A stretch of DNA of 64,000 bases from Lates calcarifer (Eukaryota > Chordata > Actinopteri > Centropomidae), in assembly GCF_001640805.2 (NCBI RefSeq), contig NC_066843.1, positions 22,816,242-22,880,241 on the forward strand. Direction: 5' to 3'. The notes under the pieces are model-generated. The model had not been told where the DNA came from, made no database searches, and was given only the letters and a program-made list of their open reading frames with translations. The position numbers were made by a program, and so were the translations under genes. Of the stretch, positions 1-47,899 are shown piece after piece. Every line of letters starts with the position of its first letter. Positions within the stretch are counted from its first letter, which is position 1.

Positions 1-210
1 TACTAAAAGGAATGTAAAAGGCTGATGGAACAGAAGACTGAGCCCCTTCCCTGTGTTGTCTTTTTGGTCTGCTTTGCTCTGGAGCACCAACAGGGAGAGT
101 TTCCATTCCACAGCATTCATGTCAGGCCACCAAGATGAAGCAAGTTAGTAGTATAAAGGGTGTTCATAGTTTGTATGACACCAGGGAGGAAAGCCTGCCG
201 CAGTTCCTTA

Positions 211-35153
<34,943 letters not shown>

Positions 35154-35286
35154 TACCTTTTAGAGAGCTGCATGACCCGCTGGCAGCGGTTACCGTGTCT
35201 CTCTTCAGGATCACTTTTCACAATTATGTTTTGGCAAGTCTGACAAATCGGTTAGCAACTCGTCGTTAAAGCTAGCTGAAGGTAGT
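35154..35286 (-). promoter_or_regulatory. smg1: probable smg1 5' UTR and core promoter
   Basis: This short interval separates the smg1 ATG from the nearest upstream repeat. It has scattered CpGs, no clear TATA box, and GTTAGC/GCTAGC-type hexamers like those in intron 1. The transcription start cannot be fixed from sequence alone. Confidence 0.5.
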
Positions 35287-35365
35287 CTTCTTCTTTGGGG
35301 TTGTACGGCAGGTGGCATCCTTGACGTTGCAGTGCTGCCACCCTCTGGAAGTAGTTGTACACAAC
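35287..35365 (+). repeat. short dispersed repeat just upstream of smg1
   Basis: CTTCTTCTTTGGGGTTGTA, then GGCAGGTGGCATCC and CTGCCACCCTCTGGA, resembles a dispersed teleost repeat usually written TTTTACGGCAGTTGGCATCC. Recognition is from memory of the pattern only. Confidence 0.45.
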
Positions 35366-35524
35366 AGAGTCCGGTTTGTCACATTCTTCCGAGCCCAAAA
35401 TTAATTTATCTAATCTATCTAAAAACAAATTTAAAAATTAAATAAACAATGAAAATAAATCTATCAAACTGTTATAAGTCAATTTTTGAACTGAAGTGAA
35501 AGTTAAACCCTCTACTTTTATCCC

Positions 35525-37935
35525 TACACACAAACTTGGGACACAGTGAGGACAGTAAGGAAATGGTCTCCTGAGGCCATGGAAACACTGGGCCACAGAC
35601 TGGGATGCTCTGTATGAGCCACATGGTGAAGACATTGATGGCCTGACTGACTCTGTCTCTGAATACATAGGGTTCTGTATCGACAACACCATCCCCGCTA
35701 AGGAGGTCTGCTGCTACCCAAAACAGCACACCGTGGGGTAACCAGCAACCTAAAGATCCTTCTCAATGAGAAGAAGAGGGCCTTTAGATCAGGGGACCGA
35801 GCAGAACTCAAGCGGGTACAAAGGGAGCTAAAACGCAGCATCAGGGAGAGCAGGGAAAACTACAGAAGAAAACTGAAGCACAAACTGGTGGAGAACAACA
35901 CCAGGGACGTCTGGAGTGGGATGAGAGAGATCACTGGAGAGGTGGGAGTGCAGCTGAGGGGGATGTACAATGTGCCAACGAGTTGAACATGTTTTTCAAT
36001 AGGTTCAACTCCAACCCCTCCACCCCTGGCAGCCCCTCTACTGCTTCTCAAAGCAACAATCCCCCACCTCCCTCCACCCACTCCTGCTCCACACCACCCC
36101 TGTTACCTCCACCCCCTTCCCCCCTGTTGACATCCACCATGGACCCTTTCACACCTCCTGGCCCCAGGACATCCTCACAGCCCCCACAGCTCCCCTCCAC
36201 CTCCGGCTGCAGACACCTCTTTGCACCAACCTCAACACCTCCACCCCCCATCCCACTGCTGACACCCATCTCAAACCCTGCTATATCCCCCACCCCACGC
36301 TGGTGTGCCCATCGCAAGACCCTCTGCAGTTTGCATATCAGCCCCATGTTGGGGTTGATGATGCAATCATCTACCTGCTGGACAGAGCCAACACCTCAGT
36401 CCGCATCATGTTCTTCGACTTCTCCAGCGCATTTCACACCATCCAGCCCAGATTGCTGAAGGCCAAACTGGAGGACATGCGGGTGAGTGCTCCCCTCATC
36501 ACTTGGGTCGAGGACTATCTGGCGAGCAGACGTAGTTTGTGAGGTTACGGAACTGTGTGTCTGATCGGTAACATCGGGGCCCCCCAGGGAACTGTGCTGT
36601 CTCCCTTCCTCTTCACCACATACACTTCAGACTTTAAGTACTGCTCTGAGTCGTGTCACCTGCAGAAATTCTCTGATGACATGGCCATTGTGGGATGTGT
36701 GGAGGGAGGGAGGGAGGCTGAGTACAGGGACCTGGTCCCTAGACCGCTTTGTGAAGTGCTGTGGAGAGAACCACCTGCAGCTGAATGTGGCGAAGACGAA
36801 GGAGATGGTGGTGGACTTCAGGAGGAACAAGCCCCTGCCCTCTCCTGTCAGCATCAGTGGGACGGATGTGGATCTAGTGGAGTCATACAAGTACCTGGGT
36901 GTAACACTGGACAACAAACTGGACTGGTCCATCAACACAGAGGCCATCTACAAGAAGGACCTGAGCTGGCTTTACTTCTTGAGGAGGCTCAGGTCCTTTC
37001 ACGTCTGCAACAAGATGTTGCAGATGTTTTACCAGTCTGTTGTGGCGAGCACCATCTTCCTTGCTGCAGTGTTCTTGCATCAAGGCAAAGGACACCAACA
37101 GACTGAACAAACTGATCAAAAAGGCAGTGTCTGTGGTTGGCTCAAAACTTGTCACCCTGGAGGAGGTGGTGACTTTACAACTCATCTACCTCTATCAGAG
37201 CCACGATTACACAACTGGACTAAATCCACCTGACACCCTCTGCACTGTCCAAATACTGGAACATATACTTAATGTTTTATTAAGTGATATGTTTTAATTT
37301 TAACTGTATTGATATTATATATCATGTTCATACAATATTTGTATCCCTTTGCACATTCTATTTACATATTCATATTCATAGCATATTATTTATGGTGTAT
37401 ATATCTGTCTAGTCAAGTATTTATCATGCATATTATACCTATATATTATACCTACACCTACCTATATATCATATATCATAGGCATATATCTATACATGTG
37501 TACATATTATATATTGTAGTTACATATGTATACACACTTAGAAAAAATACACAGCACAGCACAGGCTGAATATATGACATATTTCTATGTATACATATAA
37601 TAATAATAATTATTATTATTAATATTATTATTATTGTATACTGTTGCTGCTGCTATTATTACTATCACTAACTGTTACTATTACTATATATAATATATGT
37701 ATATTACTATATACTGTTATTAACAGTAACATTACAATCATACCATCAGTATTATTAACATCATCTTGCCGCTGCACCTGTATCTTGTCTTGTCTTGTAT
37801 TTTTATTCTATTTTCTACCTCAGTATTCTATTTTATACTATTGTATTTTTATTGTACGTATTGTACGTATTGTACATACGGACTACTATGACAACCGGAT
37901 TTCCTTTCAGGGATGAATAAAGTCATCTATCTATG
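35525..37935 (+). mobile_element. broken LINE (L2/Rex-like) with reverse transcriptase remnant
   Basis: Plus-strand frames give an endonuclease-RT linker (ALYEPHGEDIDGL, RESRENYRRKLKHKL) and a reverse transcriptase. RT motif A is FFDFSSAFHTI at about 36,411, motif B is GAPQGTVLSPFLF at about 36,576, and motif C is FSDD at 36,669-36,680. A stop at 36,540-36,542 and a frameshift near 36,730 break it; the C-terminal part continues in another frame as YKYLGVTLDNKLDWS. The 3' end is low-complexity ATAT/TATT sequence closing with GATGAATAAAGTCATCTATC, a typical LINE tail. The element is 5'-truncated and dead. Confidence 0.85.
36303..37233 (+). pseudogene. reverse transcriptase pseudogene inside the LINE
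   Basis: This is the coding remnant of the non-LTR reverse transcriptase. The catalytic Asp pair (FSDD) survives, but the frame is broken by one stop and at least one frameshift. The Pro-rich open stretch just upstream (35,983-36,300) belongs to the linker and is not a separate gene. Confidence 0.8.
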
Positions 37936-38990
37936 TGTGGAACTAAATTTTCCTTCTTGTCTGATTTCTCTGATTTATTACCTGTTATTTCATCCCTATT
38001 CTATATGTATACAATAGACACATATTAGACTGTTGTTCATTCCCCATGTTGATTAAGACATTTCAATTAAATCTTTTTCCTTCTGTGATCTGTGATTCTG
38101 TGATTAATCATGTGATCACTTGAGAGTTGCCCTGCTAAGTGACTATCTCACTTGGCTGTGAGTAGGAGGAAGTCATGGGATAAATGTGTCTTACTGCTTC
38201 CCTATAATATGAAGTGTGTTGTTCAGACCATTGTGTCATATTTGTAATTTAGTCATTATTACCTACTCTTTTCTACTTCCCCCCCTATTTCTCATAATAC
38301 CTGCTTTACACTGAGCTGAATGTAAACTGATACTAGTGCTGTTTACTGATTTTCAACACAATTTCAATACAATGCCTTCTCCCTCTGATTGTGAGAGTTT
38401 AATATTGATGTAATGTTTTCTTCTTTAACAGCTTGTATGGTTTGTTTGTCCACTCTCTTATTACCCATATGAGCAGGAACCCAAATGACAACCACCACAA
38501 ATGGCAACCTCAGTGCCTTGTTTTATTACTCTTGTGTTACCATTAGTTCTTGTATTATCATTATTTCAGATAGTAAGTACTGGTGATTACTAGATGCACA
38601 TGACTTAAGACAAGACAGAGCAGAGAGTGAGTGGATTTAACTTTCTCTATGTCCATTATTCTTTAATGTTGTTTCATCAATCCTGTTGTTCCCTAAAAAC
38701 AAACAAATAAACAAAGCATTTCTGCCCTCCACGCTGTCTCCATGCATTTTTTGCATGTTGAGCTTTCCTGTAATGAAAACATGAACAGCTCTTCCCTCTG
38801 ATTTAGAAAGTTTAATCTTAATTTCAACAGCCACTTTTTTAATTGTTTCTGTGAATTGTTTCATATGAGTATTTAATTTCACCAGTTCAGCTCAATATGG
38901 CAAACAGGTCAACATACATTCATTTTCTCTTGCTGAATTGCACCTTCCTAATTTCACTGTGACCTTGCTGCATCTGTCTGTGGGTGTATA
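37936..38990. other. intergenic, nothing recognised
   Basis: AT-rich DNA with short open stretches lacking codon-like structure or homology I can name. Confidence 0.5.
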
Positions 38991-39049
38991 TAGTTTTCAC
39001 AGTTTAAATCAGTATTTCTATTACTGTTTGGTAGTGTTTAGTCAGCACA

Positions 39050-39795
39050 AATTATATTCACAAGACCTGTCAGTCACACACAGTACATGTAACACCATCC
39101 AGCATGAGCCATTTGGCGGTGGGTCAGTGATGGTCTGGAGAGGCATATCCTTGGAGGATCGCACAGACATCCATGTCATATCCAATAGTTCCCTGACAGA
39201 GTGATTGTCAGACCTCATGTTGGTGCAATGGGCCCCGGGTTCGTCCTGGAGCAGGACAATGCCTGGCCTCATGTGGTCAGAATGTGTAGGCAGCTCCTGG
39301 GTGATAAAGACACTGATGCCACTGACTGGCTCTCACATTCCTGTGACCTAAATCCAATTGAGCACCTATTGGATGTTATGTATTGGTGCATTGGATGCCT
39401 CCAAGTACCACCACAGACTGATGCCCTGATCCAGGTCTGGGAGGGCATCACCCAGGACACCATCTGTTGACTCATTGGCCCAATACTGTTGGGGGTGCAT
39501 ACAAGCACAGAGGGGCTATACACTCTATTGAGTCACATTATGAGTTGCTGTGATGAAATTCACTCAAGTTGGATCAGCCTGTGATTTTAGTTTTTTACTT
39601 AGATTTTTGGTATGATTTTGAATCCAGCCCTCGGTGGGTTGATGATTTTTGTTTCCACTGACCATTGTTAAATCATTTTGTTCTCAACAAATTACACAAT
39701 GTACATCAGTAAAGATTTTCAACTTGAATAATTCTTTCATCAAGATCTGATGTGTGATTTAAGTGTTCCCTTATTTTTCTTGAGCAGTATATTAT
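39050..39795 (+). mobile_element. Tc1/mariner element remnant with transposase C-terminus
   Basis: Two plus-strand frames give a Tc1 transposase C-terminal half: FGGGSVMVWRGISLEDRTD, then after a frameshift LEQDNAWPHVVRMCRQLL and LNPIEHLLD. The second Asp (DNAWPH) and final Glu (NPIEH) of the DDE triad are visible. The first catalytic region and DNA-binding domain are missing. The sequence closes near 39,791 with TTATTTTTCTTGAGCAGTAT, which resembles Tc1 terminal sequence of fish. Confidence 0.8.
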
Positions 39796-40772
39796 TCATA
39801 GCCAGTGGTTTAAACATGAACCTGCGGGGTATATCAGTGTCTTGTGTAGCAGTTTTACCAGTACGATGGACTTTAATGGAGAAACAAGCTGAGTTCCAGT
39901 ACAACAATTTGATTTGAATTTTTAGATTATGTTAAAGGTGTTCAATGTATGTTTTGTAGGACAATCTACTAATCACAGTTTTTTTTGCTAACTCACATTT
40001 CTCATTCATATTGAGTTCACTGTTACAAAACTTCACACACTCTACCAACATGCAGCTTCAACACAACAGTTAATCTCACATTCAATAACATTCAATCAAT
40101 AAAGTCCGTCTAAGTCTAAGTCAAAATGCACTAATGCAACAAAACACTCAGCTTTGTCTATCTGTCAACAGTATGAGTCACTGCTGTCTTTGAAGTAGTT
40201 TTAATTTCTTTATTTTACTGATTATATCAGAAAGATCATTAAAGTACAACAACAGAAGTACAACAGTCGTAGTCAACCCTGACTCCTGCATTTGGCCACA
40301 AGTTCTCATTCACATCATCACATCTTGTGTTCTCTCCTTAGTCTACCTGGGAGAGAATCTTTCTGCAGCCTGATCTATCCTGTCAACCAGGCATCCAGCA
40401 CTTTGGGACATCTTATTATGAGCTTTACACCTCCATAAAGAGGTGTGGGGTTGATGGATGGAGAGTAAGATAGAAGGAAAAGAGAAAGTGAAACACCTCA
40501 CTATCCCATACAACTAAAAACCTCTCTGGATTCAGCCTCACCTGCCCCTGTTTCTCACCTGACACATGTCTTTCATGAAGGCCATCAAGGCGGTCAGTCC
40601 CAGTTAGGAATTTATGCAATTTAACAATTTTTTTTTTTTAGATATACAGAAGATGTAACAGAATGTGACAAATCACAGTCTAATTTACAGTGACTTTGTC
40701 ACTGTTTGCGGTTTTGAATGTAAATGTGACAGTTACAACATAAGTAAAATAGATGCAAATATATGCACTCTG
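39796..40772. other. intergenic, nothing firm
   Basis: A possible LINE tail (CAATAAAGTCCGTCTAAGTC) is at 40,096-40,115. Otherwise no feature can be supported. Confidence 0.4.
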
Positions 40773-40829
40773 TCAATCAATCAATCAATCAATCAATCAA
40801 TCTATCTATCTATCTATCTATCTACCTAC

Positions 40830-40899
<70 letters not shown>
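40773..40899. repeat. (TCAA)n(TATC)n compound microsatellite
   Basis: TCAA units turn into TATC units with one TACC interruption, running to 40,899. Confidence 0.95.
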
Positions 40900-40900
<1 letters not shown>

Positions 40901-41444
40901 GTGGTTTCCACTAAACCTGACGGAGTGTCTGACTCCACTGTTTTCTCCAGCTGGTCTCTGACTGAGTATTTTGTGCTAAGCTTTAAGCATCACCATCACC
41001 AAGTTATACACTGAGAATATATAGTAAATCACTTCAATCACCCTTAATGCTGAAAAACTTTAAACTGTAAAGTCAGAGTCATTTGTTTAATTAAATCCAA
41101 TTTTCAGGAGTAAAGTCAAAGAAATGACATGACTGCACTGTCAGCAGAAGTACAGGGATGAATCTCATCCTGCCACCACCAGAGGGAATCCAATTTCAGC
41201 AGATAACATTCACAAAGCTGACAGGCCTCTGCTGTGAGAGCACATCCACCCTCTGTGTAATGAATCCACGAATCAGTGCTCGGCCATGTTTTTCATGATA
41301 CTGATATTTTCTTTTCTTTTATATTTTAATACCTTATCATTTCAAGATTTCAGTTTCACTCAACCCCTGCTCTGTCATGTCATCAATATCATCTGTCAGT
41401 TAATATCTTTACATGCTTCACATCCTTTTACAGACTGGAGCATT

Positions 41445-42595
41445 TTATTGAAATTAAAGGAACCGCACTAAACTAGTTTAAGTCCTATCTATCTGATAGG
41501 CTTCAGTTTGTGACATGTTAACAACAATTCCTCCATGTACACAATAGTTAGACATGGAGTTCCACAAGGGTCAGTGCTTGGACCAGTTCTCTTCACTTTG
41601 TATATGCTTCCCTTGGGCAATATTATCAGGAATCATTCCATAAATTTGCATTGTTATGCAGATAACACAACTATAGTTGTCAATGAAGCCCCATGAAACC
41701 AATCAGTTAGCCAAACTTCAGGCATGCCTTAGGGACATTAAGACTTGGATGACAAGCAAAATTTTACTTTTGAACTCAGACAAAACCGAAGTTATTGTAC
41801 TTGGTTCCAAACACCTCAGAAATACATTTTCTAATGATATAGTTATATTAGATGGCATTGCCCTGGCCTCCAGCTCCACTGTAAAGAACCTTGGAGTTAT
41901 TTTCGATGAGGATATGTCCTTTAACTCACACATAAAACAAACTTCTAGGACTGCCTTCTTTCACCTGCGTAATATCGCCCAAAATGAGACATTTTCTGTC
42001 TCAAAAAGATGCAGAAAAACTAGTCCATGCATTTGTTACTTCCAGGCTGGACTACTGTAATTCATTATTATCAGGCTGCCCCAACAAGTCTCTAAAGACT
42101 CTGCAGCTGATCCAAAATGCTGCCGCACGTTTACTGACAGGAACTAGAAACAGAGACCATATTTCTCCTGTGTTAGCCTCTCTACACTGGCTCCCAGTCA
42201 AATCCAGAATAGAATTCAAAATCCTCCTCCTCACATACAAAGCCCTTAATGATCAGGCTCCATCTTACCTTAAAGATTTGTGTTATGCTATGTTCTTCTG
42301 TAGCTATTCTCTAACCCGTCCCCCCCCTTCCCCAGTATCGCTCTCTCTTTCTCAACCCAACCAGTCCCGGTTCTGCTCGAGGTTTCTGCCTCTTAAAAGG
42401 AAGCCTTTCCTTGCCACTGTTGCCTAGTGCTGCTCATGGTGGGATTTGTTGGGTCTCTCTCTGTAAATACCTATTTTAAAGAGTATGGTCTAGACCTGCT
42501 CTATATGAAAAGTGCCTTGAGATGACTTTTGTTGTGATTCAGCGCTATATAAATAAAACTGAATAAAACTGAATTGAACTGAATTGAACTGAATG
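41445..42595 (+). mobile_element. second LINE relic (L2-type) with reverse transcriptase fragment
   Basis: Plus-strand frames give TALN-FKSYLSDRLQFV, a motif-B region broken into several frames, LLNSDKTEVIVLGSKHLR, TSRLDYCNSLLSGCPNKS and SPVLASLHWLPVKSRIEFK, the usual order of the C-terminal half of fish L2-type reverse transcriptases. Motif C reads YADN (41,655-41,666) where YADD is expected. Frameshifts occur near 41,690 and 41,990. The 3' end is the GCGCTATATAAATAAAACTG tail followed by TTGAACTGAA-type repeats. It is 5'-truncated and inactive. Confidence 0.85.
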
Positions 42596-42616
42596 CACCC
42601 TATCCAGATTACTGAT

Positions 42617-42636
42617 ACACACACACACACACACAC
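42617..42636. repeat. (CA)10 microsatellite
   Basis: A short CA array just after the LINE tail. Confidence 0.85.
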
Positions 42637-42639
42637 ATA

Positions 42640-45600
42640 CATCACAGGCAGTATTTTCTGTTTTAAGATACAGGCTGTCATGAGTCTTTTACTTGTGGCT
42701 GTCCAAATCATGTTTTACAATCCAATGTCTATTTTGATCCCATTCATTTTCTAAATTAGACAGCATGCAGTGCAGGCCTGTGTCAAAGTTACAAAAACAA
42801 TTTAGATATGTTTTACAGCTGAACAAGCTCTGCAGAGAATAGAACATGTTTGTTTTCTACGTATCCTGTAGCTTTTTTCTATAATCTGTATGAACAATCT
42901 GTTATAGCAGCACAGTCTAGACAGGATTTTTTTTCAAATAAAAACACACAACAGTACAATATGATGCAGAGAAACATAAAACTCTAAATGGTTTAGTCAC
43001 AACTGAATAACAGTACAAAACAGAAAAAGGAGTGACACAAGGGGGCAGACGACAAATCCCGATGAACAAGTGGCATTTTAACGATTATGTTTAAAAGCAA
43101 AAGCACACTGTGTTATTGAGAGAGATTAACAAGTGTCATACATACGGTGACTTCAATGCTGGGCTGTTGAAGGAGGTAGTGAGGGCACCAGGGGTCATGT
43201 CATGCCCTGTGAAGCTGTGCTGAAACTTTCTAGAGTACAATACCAAACTGAACCAGTGTGTGGTGGATAGTTTTGTTCTGTCTTTCCAGATGAGCAATCT
43301 GATTGACTGTTTAATGCTATTAGAGTAAATGGTTTAGAGTGCAGTGTGAGGTGAAGCACAGAGAGGTGATGGTTGGACATTGAGCTGAGGCTAATGATCT
43401 GGAATAACCTGCTCAGACACTGAACTGGTAGATTGAGCCAGAAGGCAATGAAAATAATCACCTATTGTTCTACATTGTATGAATTGGGTTTTACAATTTA
43501 AAGTCGTGGAAATGTGTGCCAATTTATGATGAACAGGCCACCTTTGAATAGTCACCCCAGGCTTGCTATTCCCTTCTCTTTCTGTCCTGGAAAGACAAAA
43601 GGCCTCTTATTTATTTGGAACATAGGATTGACCTAGATTGGGGGAGGGGAGTGGGGGGGCAGACTGCGACTGATAATACTGTTTGCTTTCCACTGTGCTG
43701 TTAGGTTGATGTTGACGGTTGAGCATTTCAATTAGTTATGATATGTACTGGTTTTGTCAATAGGTTTTCAGAAGGTTTTTGTCAGGGATATCTGTTGTTA
43801 TTGTCTCTTCTATATCCAACTGTGATTTGTGCAATGAGTGCATCTAGTGTGAAATGTAGAAATTTGGTGCTGTAAGTCTGCCAAGAATTTGGAAGTTGGG
43901 GAAGGTAGAGATTTTTCATTTGATGCCTTTTGCCTTTCCAGTAGAAATTGTTATCTGCAGAGTTCAGAGAGGAGAGCCAGCTCTGGGGCAGGTTAACAGG
44001 AGCAAAGAGCAGTGGGATCAGTGGAGTGGTGCATCTAATGAAGTCCAGTATTCCCTCTCTTTTAGCTCAGTTTTTGGTCTCTACCACCTCCTGAAGGAAA
44101 TCTCTCTCTTTAGCTGCTCCACTCTGTTCACCAGCTGCTCTCTATCTGTGTCTGTCTGCTGTCTGCTGCTGAGCTGGTAGTAGACAGTGGCCTTTGACGG
44201 CTTTTCCTTTGAAAATTGCTGCTGTTGTGGCCAAAGACAATGCTATGAGAGTGGTGAGAGTGAACCGGAACAGTAAACAGATGAACAATGATCTGAAACT
44301 GAATATAAAGCTCCATAATAGTGAGGGGAGCTGCAGTTTAAGCTGATAATTCTCTCTAGGTTGATTACTGCCAAAGATTCCATCTTTATTACTGAAATAT
44401 TGATTATTGCTGCTTTAAAATTTAAGGGTGTAGATCACTGTTGTATGCCACCTTTTGTTAAACTCACTCAGTTCTTCATGATTGGAGGTGCGGGTGCACC
44501 TATGTGCATATGGTATCCCGGTGTAGATCATACTATTATGTTTGCAATATGGAGTGTCAGTAACTGGGTTATGGGTTATGCAGTGGTACGAGCAAATGAA
44601 CCACAAGGTTGCAAAATAAGCAGTGAGCAGGTTAGTGATAAGACATTGAGCATCAGCCCCCAGCAGAGTGTCCATCTATAGTGTGTCTGAACTCTCCTCT
44701 CAGCACTGGCTGTTAAGTGCAGTGTGAAGTTTTAATTTAACAGTGTAAAGGGGCAAATCGGACATTCGTGACATAAAGTGGGAAGGCTGTGAATATGAAT
44801 ACAAAATAAATTCTTCCCCACTTTGGCTCCCCACTCTGGATTAAAAGGATTAAAGTGACCTGAGGTGAGAGCACTGTAGCTGCATTTTTTCATGAATGAA
44901 CAACTGAACCTCAAACCAACCAATGATGAGATGAGTTCTTAAAGTGCTCTGGAAAAAGGAAAAAGGGAAATTTGAACAGCAGCTGCAGCTCCATAACCAC
45001 CAGGCAGCATCACCTGCTGAGGAAGACCATGTGATATGATTGAAAACTCAAGTGCAGTTACTAAAGGGACCTTGTGATGAAAGTGTGTGTAAAGGTGCAA
45101 TTAAAATCATGTGTTTGACTGATTTCACAGGGAGAATCACAAGTTTTTGGCTGATGAAGGTAGCAACTTATCTCCAGCTTGATACTTTGTATACCTTACA
45201 CCTGTTTCAGAGTGGAGGCCATGCTGGTTAAACATGGCCATCAGGGGGGGTCTGAGGGCCAGACCCGTGTAGGGTGGGCCATCTGTGGGGTGGATGGCCT
45301 GTGTCCAAGTTCACAAATGTCCAGAGACCAGAGACCAGGGTTTGTATTCAGACTCATTTAAGCAACAAAAGCTCTTTGGTTAAGGTAACAGAGAGATGGT
45401 GGTTTGGTTAAATGTTAATGAATGCATTGTGTCTGAAGTCACTGTGAACTATGAAGTTACATTAGACCGGGATCTTTACTGAGCCTGAACCAAGAGCTGT
45501 GAGAGTCTGAAAAGAACCATGCGACAGTTTAATAATGCTAGGCTGTGCTGTGAGAGCAGAAAACAAACAGGTTGTCTGTGAAGACTTTACTGATACTGGT

Positions 45601-45770
45601 AACTGGTATCAACATATTTGTTGTGTGCCAAATACATATTCCTTTCCTCATTTTGTTGATAGAAAGGATAATCTGGTCACAACTATGCTTCCTATAAGAC
45701 CAATTTGTTGTTGCAGTGTAGTTGTGTTGAACTGTAATTTCTAGGAGACAGGTTTACATGTAGTCTCAGA
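42640..45770. other. intergenic, no gene recognised
   Basis: Scattered open stretches up to about 106 residues show no recognisable domain, splice structure or conserved composition. Confidence 0.45.
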
Positions 45771-45948
45771 GAGCACACTGCTGTTCATTCTAAACAGCCC
45801 CCTCCTCAGTCCCCATCCCCCATCCCTCCCCTCTCCTCTCATTCTTTCTGTGTATCTCTCCCTCTGCTGGCTAATAATACCTCTGTTCAAGCCTGAGTAT
45901 ACAGGCCTTTGATGGAGCCGGCCACTCCAGGCTGCCGTGCGTCAGCTG

Positions 45949-45956
45949 TGACGTCA
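45949..45956. promoter_or_regulatory. full palindromic CRE (TGACGTCA)
   Basis: The 8-bp CREB/ATF site lies in locally CpG-containing DNA about 16 kb upstream of the fbxl16 coding exon. Function is inferred only. Confidence 0.35.
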
Positions 45957-46078
45957 ATGCATCTAAACACACAGGGCTCTGTGTGGAGGAGAAGTCTGAT
46001 GTGGGTGGGTTAGCTGAGCCTGTTAGCTGCTGCATCCCTGTCTGTATCTTTGCTTGGTAGCATAGCACAGTGAATGAA

Positions 46079-46111
46079 AAAACAAAAAACAAAAAAACAA
46101 AAAACAAAAAA
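46079..46111. repeat. (AAAAAC)n-type low-complexity run
   Basis: Imperfect A-rich tandem of AAAAACA units. Confidence 0.85.
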
Positions 46112-47730
46112 GAATGAATGGAGCATGCTGGGCAGGAGGGAGGGAGAGGGAGCAGTAGGGACGAAGAGGAGGGAGTACACCGGAGTTGTTATAAATTGTC
46201 TGCCACTTTCACACAGTACAAATCTGGTACAGTGTTTCTGTTCTTCTGATATACAGCAGCTCATATTTGACATTGTGCCAATGCTAATATTTTATTTCAT
46301 TCAAAGTTACATCTGATTTGGAGTTGATGACTCTTTGCGTCTGAGAAGAACTTCGTTATTAATAATCACCTATGCTATGTATTTATACTGTAATATTGTG
46401 TACTGTTGTACACCTCAAATAAAAGTAGTAATGTAACAGCACTATGTATAGTCATGCTTTGTGTTTCCTACCTCTTTAGGTAACTTGTGTTACATAATAT
46501 TATAGCAGCCAGATCAAATTTAAAACATGTATTTCAGTGAAAGGGGGTTTCCAGTCTCACTCTGTGTACATGACAAATCACTTCTTCATTGTTATTATGT
46601 TTATATGCTCTACTGAAGCAATGTACCAGTATGCATATCTGTATGCATATATGGAAATATATGTGTATGTACTTGTGTGTACTCATATATGCATGAAACA
46701 CATGTGTATGTATCGTCCATGTGCAACTGAACCAGGGCAGCAAACTTCAGTGTGAAAGGGGACTGGAGCTCACTGACTGATGTCGCCTGCTCACTGTGCA
46801 GCTGCACAAGATTAGAAAAACTTGGACAGAAAAAAGTAAAACGCTTAATCAAAGATGAGTCAGACCAGTCATTTCTGGACTCTCTAACCAACATCTATCC
46901 ATTAAATAAAGAAATAGTGAACATGGCTGAATTTCCAATAACGATGTCCAGTTTTTCATGTCTAAAAGACACACAACAGTCAAATTAAAAGTAGAGAAGA
47001 AAAAATTAACTCAAATAAACTGTGGAATAATTGGAAATCCTCCAGTTACACACCTCTCAGTGATGATTGATTGGTGAGATGCTTCATGTATATAATCTGT
47101 CTGTTTCCACTGCACTCCCATTTTATATACATATATATGTATATATACATACAATTCAATCTGACGGTTTGCTGCTGCCAGTTACTGGCAGAGTAAAATG
47201 TAATTATCATATAGTTTACACAAAACAATAAGGCAAGAAACTATTTGGTAAGCTCCTATAGTGCCACTGACCTGTCGTAATGTGATGATTATGATGATAC
47301 AGTGTACACCAAGTCAGCCCTGGCACTGGATCTATGTTGTGTTGGATGATAGTGTGTCTGTCAAGAAATAATTGTCAAATTATATAACTGGTTTTGGTTG
47401 GTTTGACATGTGCCTTTGTTTTCTGTTCATTCCCTCTCTCCAGGATCTCGTCTTCCACTGGCATTTTCTTAAAAAAAATCTAAACAAATAAATAAGTGAA
47501 TAGACAAGTGTTCACATCATTTAAAAAAAATCCCAAGTGCATCTGAAAAGTTATTTGTGCATAATTGCTCTAATTTTGGTTCTTCTCAGTGAAGTAGCCA
47601 GTTACATCAGTAGCTGAGTATCACCATACACACACACACACACTCACTCACACACACAAACACACACCCCTCACAGGTTCCTTCCTCGGCAACTGCACAG
47701 TTACTAAGAGACTGATTGCAAAGAGGCAGT

Positions 47731-47744
47731 GTTTCCATGGCAAC
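47731..47744. promoter_or_regulatory. RFX X-box (GTTTCCATGGCAAC)
   Basis: The sequence matches the two-half-site X-box GTNRCC-n-RGYAAC with 2-bp spacing. A second GGCAAC half-site lies at about 47,689. Neural and ciliated-cell genes often use RFX sites; a link to fbxl16 is inference. Confidence 0.4.
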
Positions 47745-47899
47745 ACTAGTGGCTGACTCATCTTCACTGCAGTGCGTGCTCTTATAGGAGCGCACATGTG
47801 TTTGGCTGTTTGTATATCAGTGTTCATTCATTTATCTTCACACGCTTTTGAATATCAACATTTGAATTCTTAAAACCCAAATAATGACATATTTATTCA

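Noticed and set aside
36048..36347. 99-residue Gly/Val-rich open frame on the minus strand
   Set aside because: Antisense shadow of the C-rich LINE linker.
35983..36459. 158-residue Pro/Ser/Thr-rich open frame
   Set aside because: It lies in the LINE linker and merges into reverse transcriptase sequence in another frame.
40773..40899. Regularly repeated units resembling an array
   Set aside because: Tetranucleotide microsatellite with no spacers, so not a CRISPR array.
44361..44681. 106-residue open frame with hydrophobic runs
   Set aside because: No homology, no splice sites and ordinary intergenic composition.
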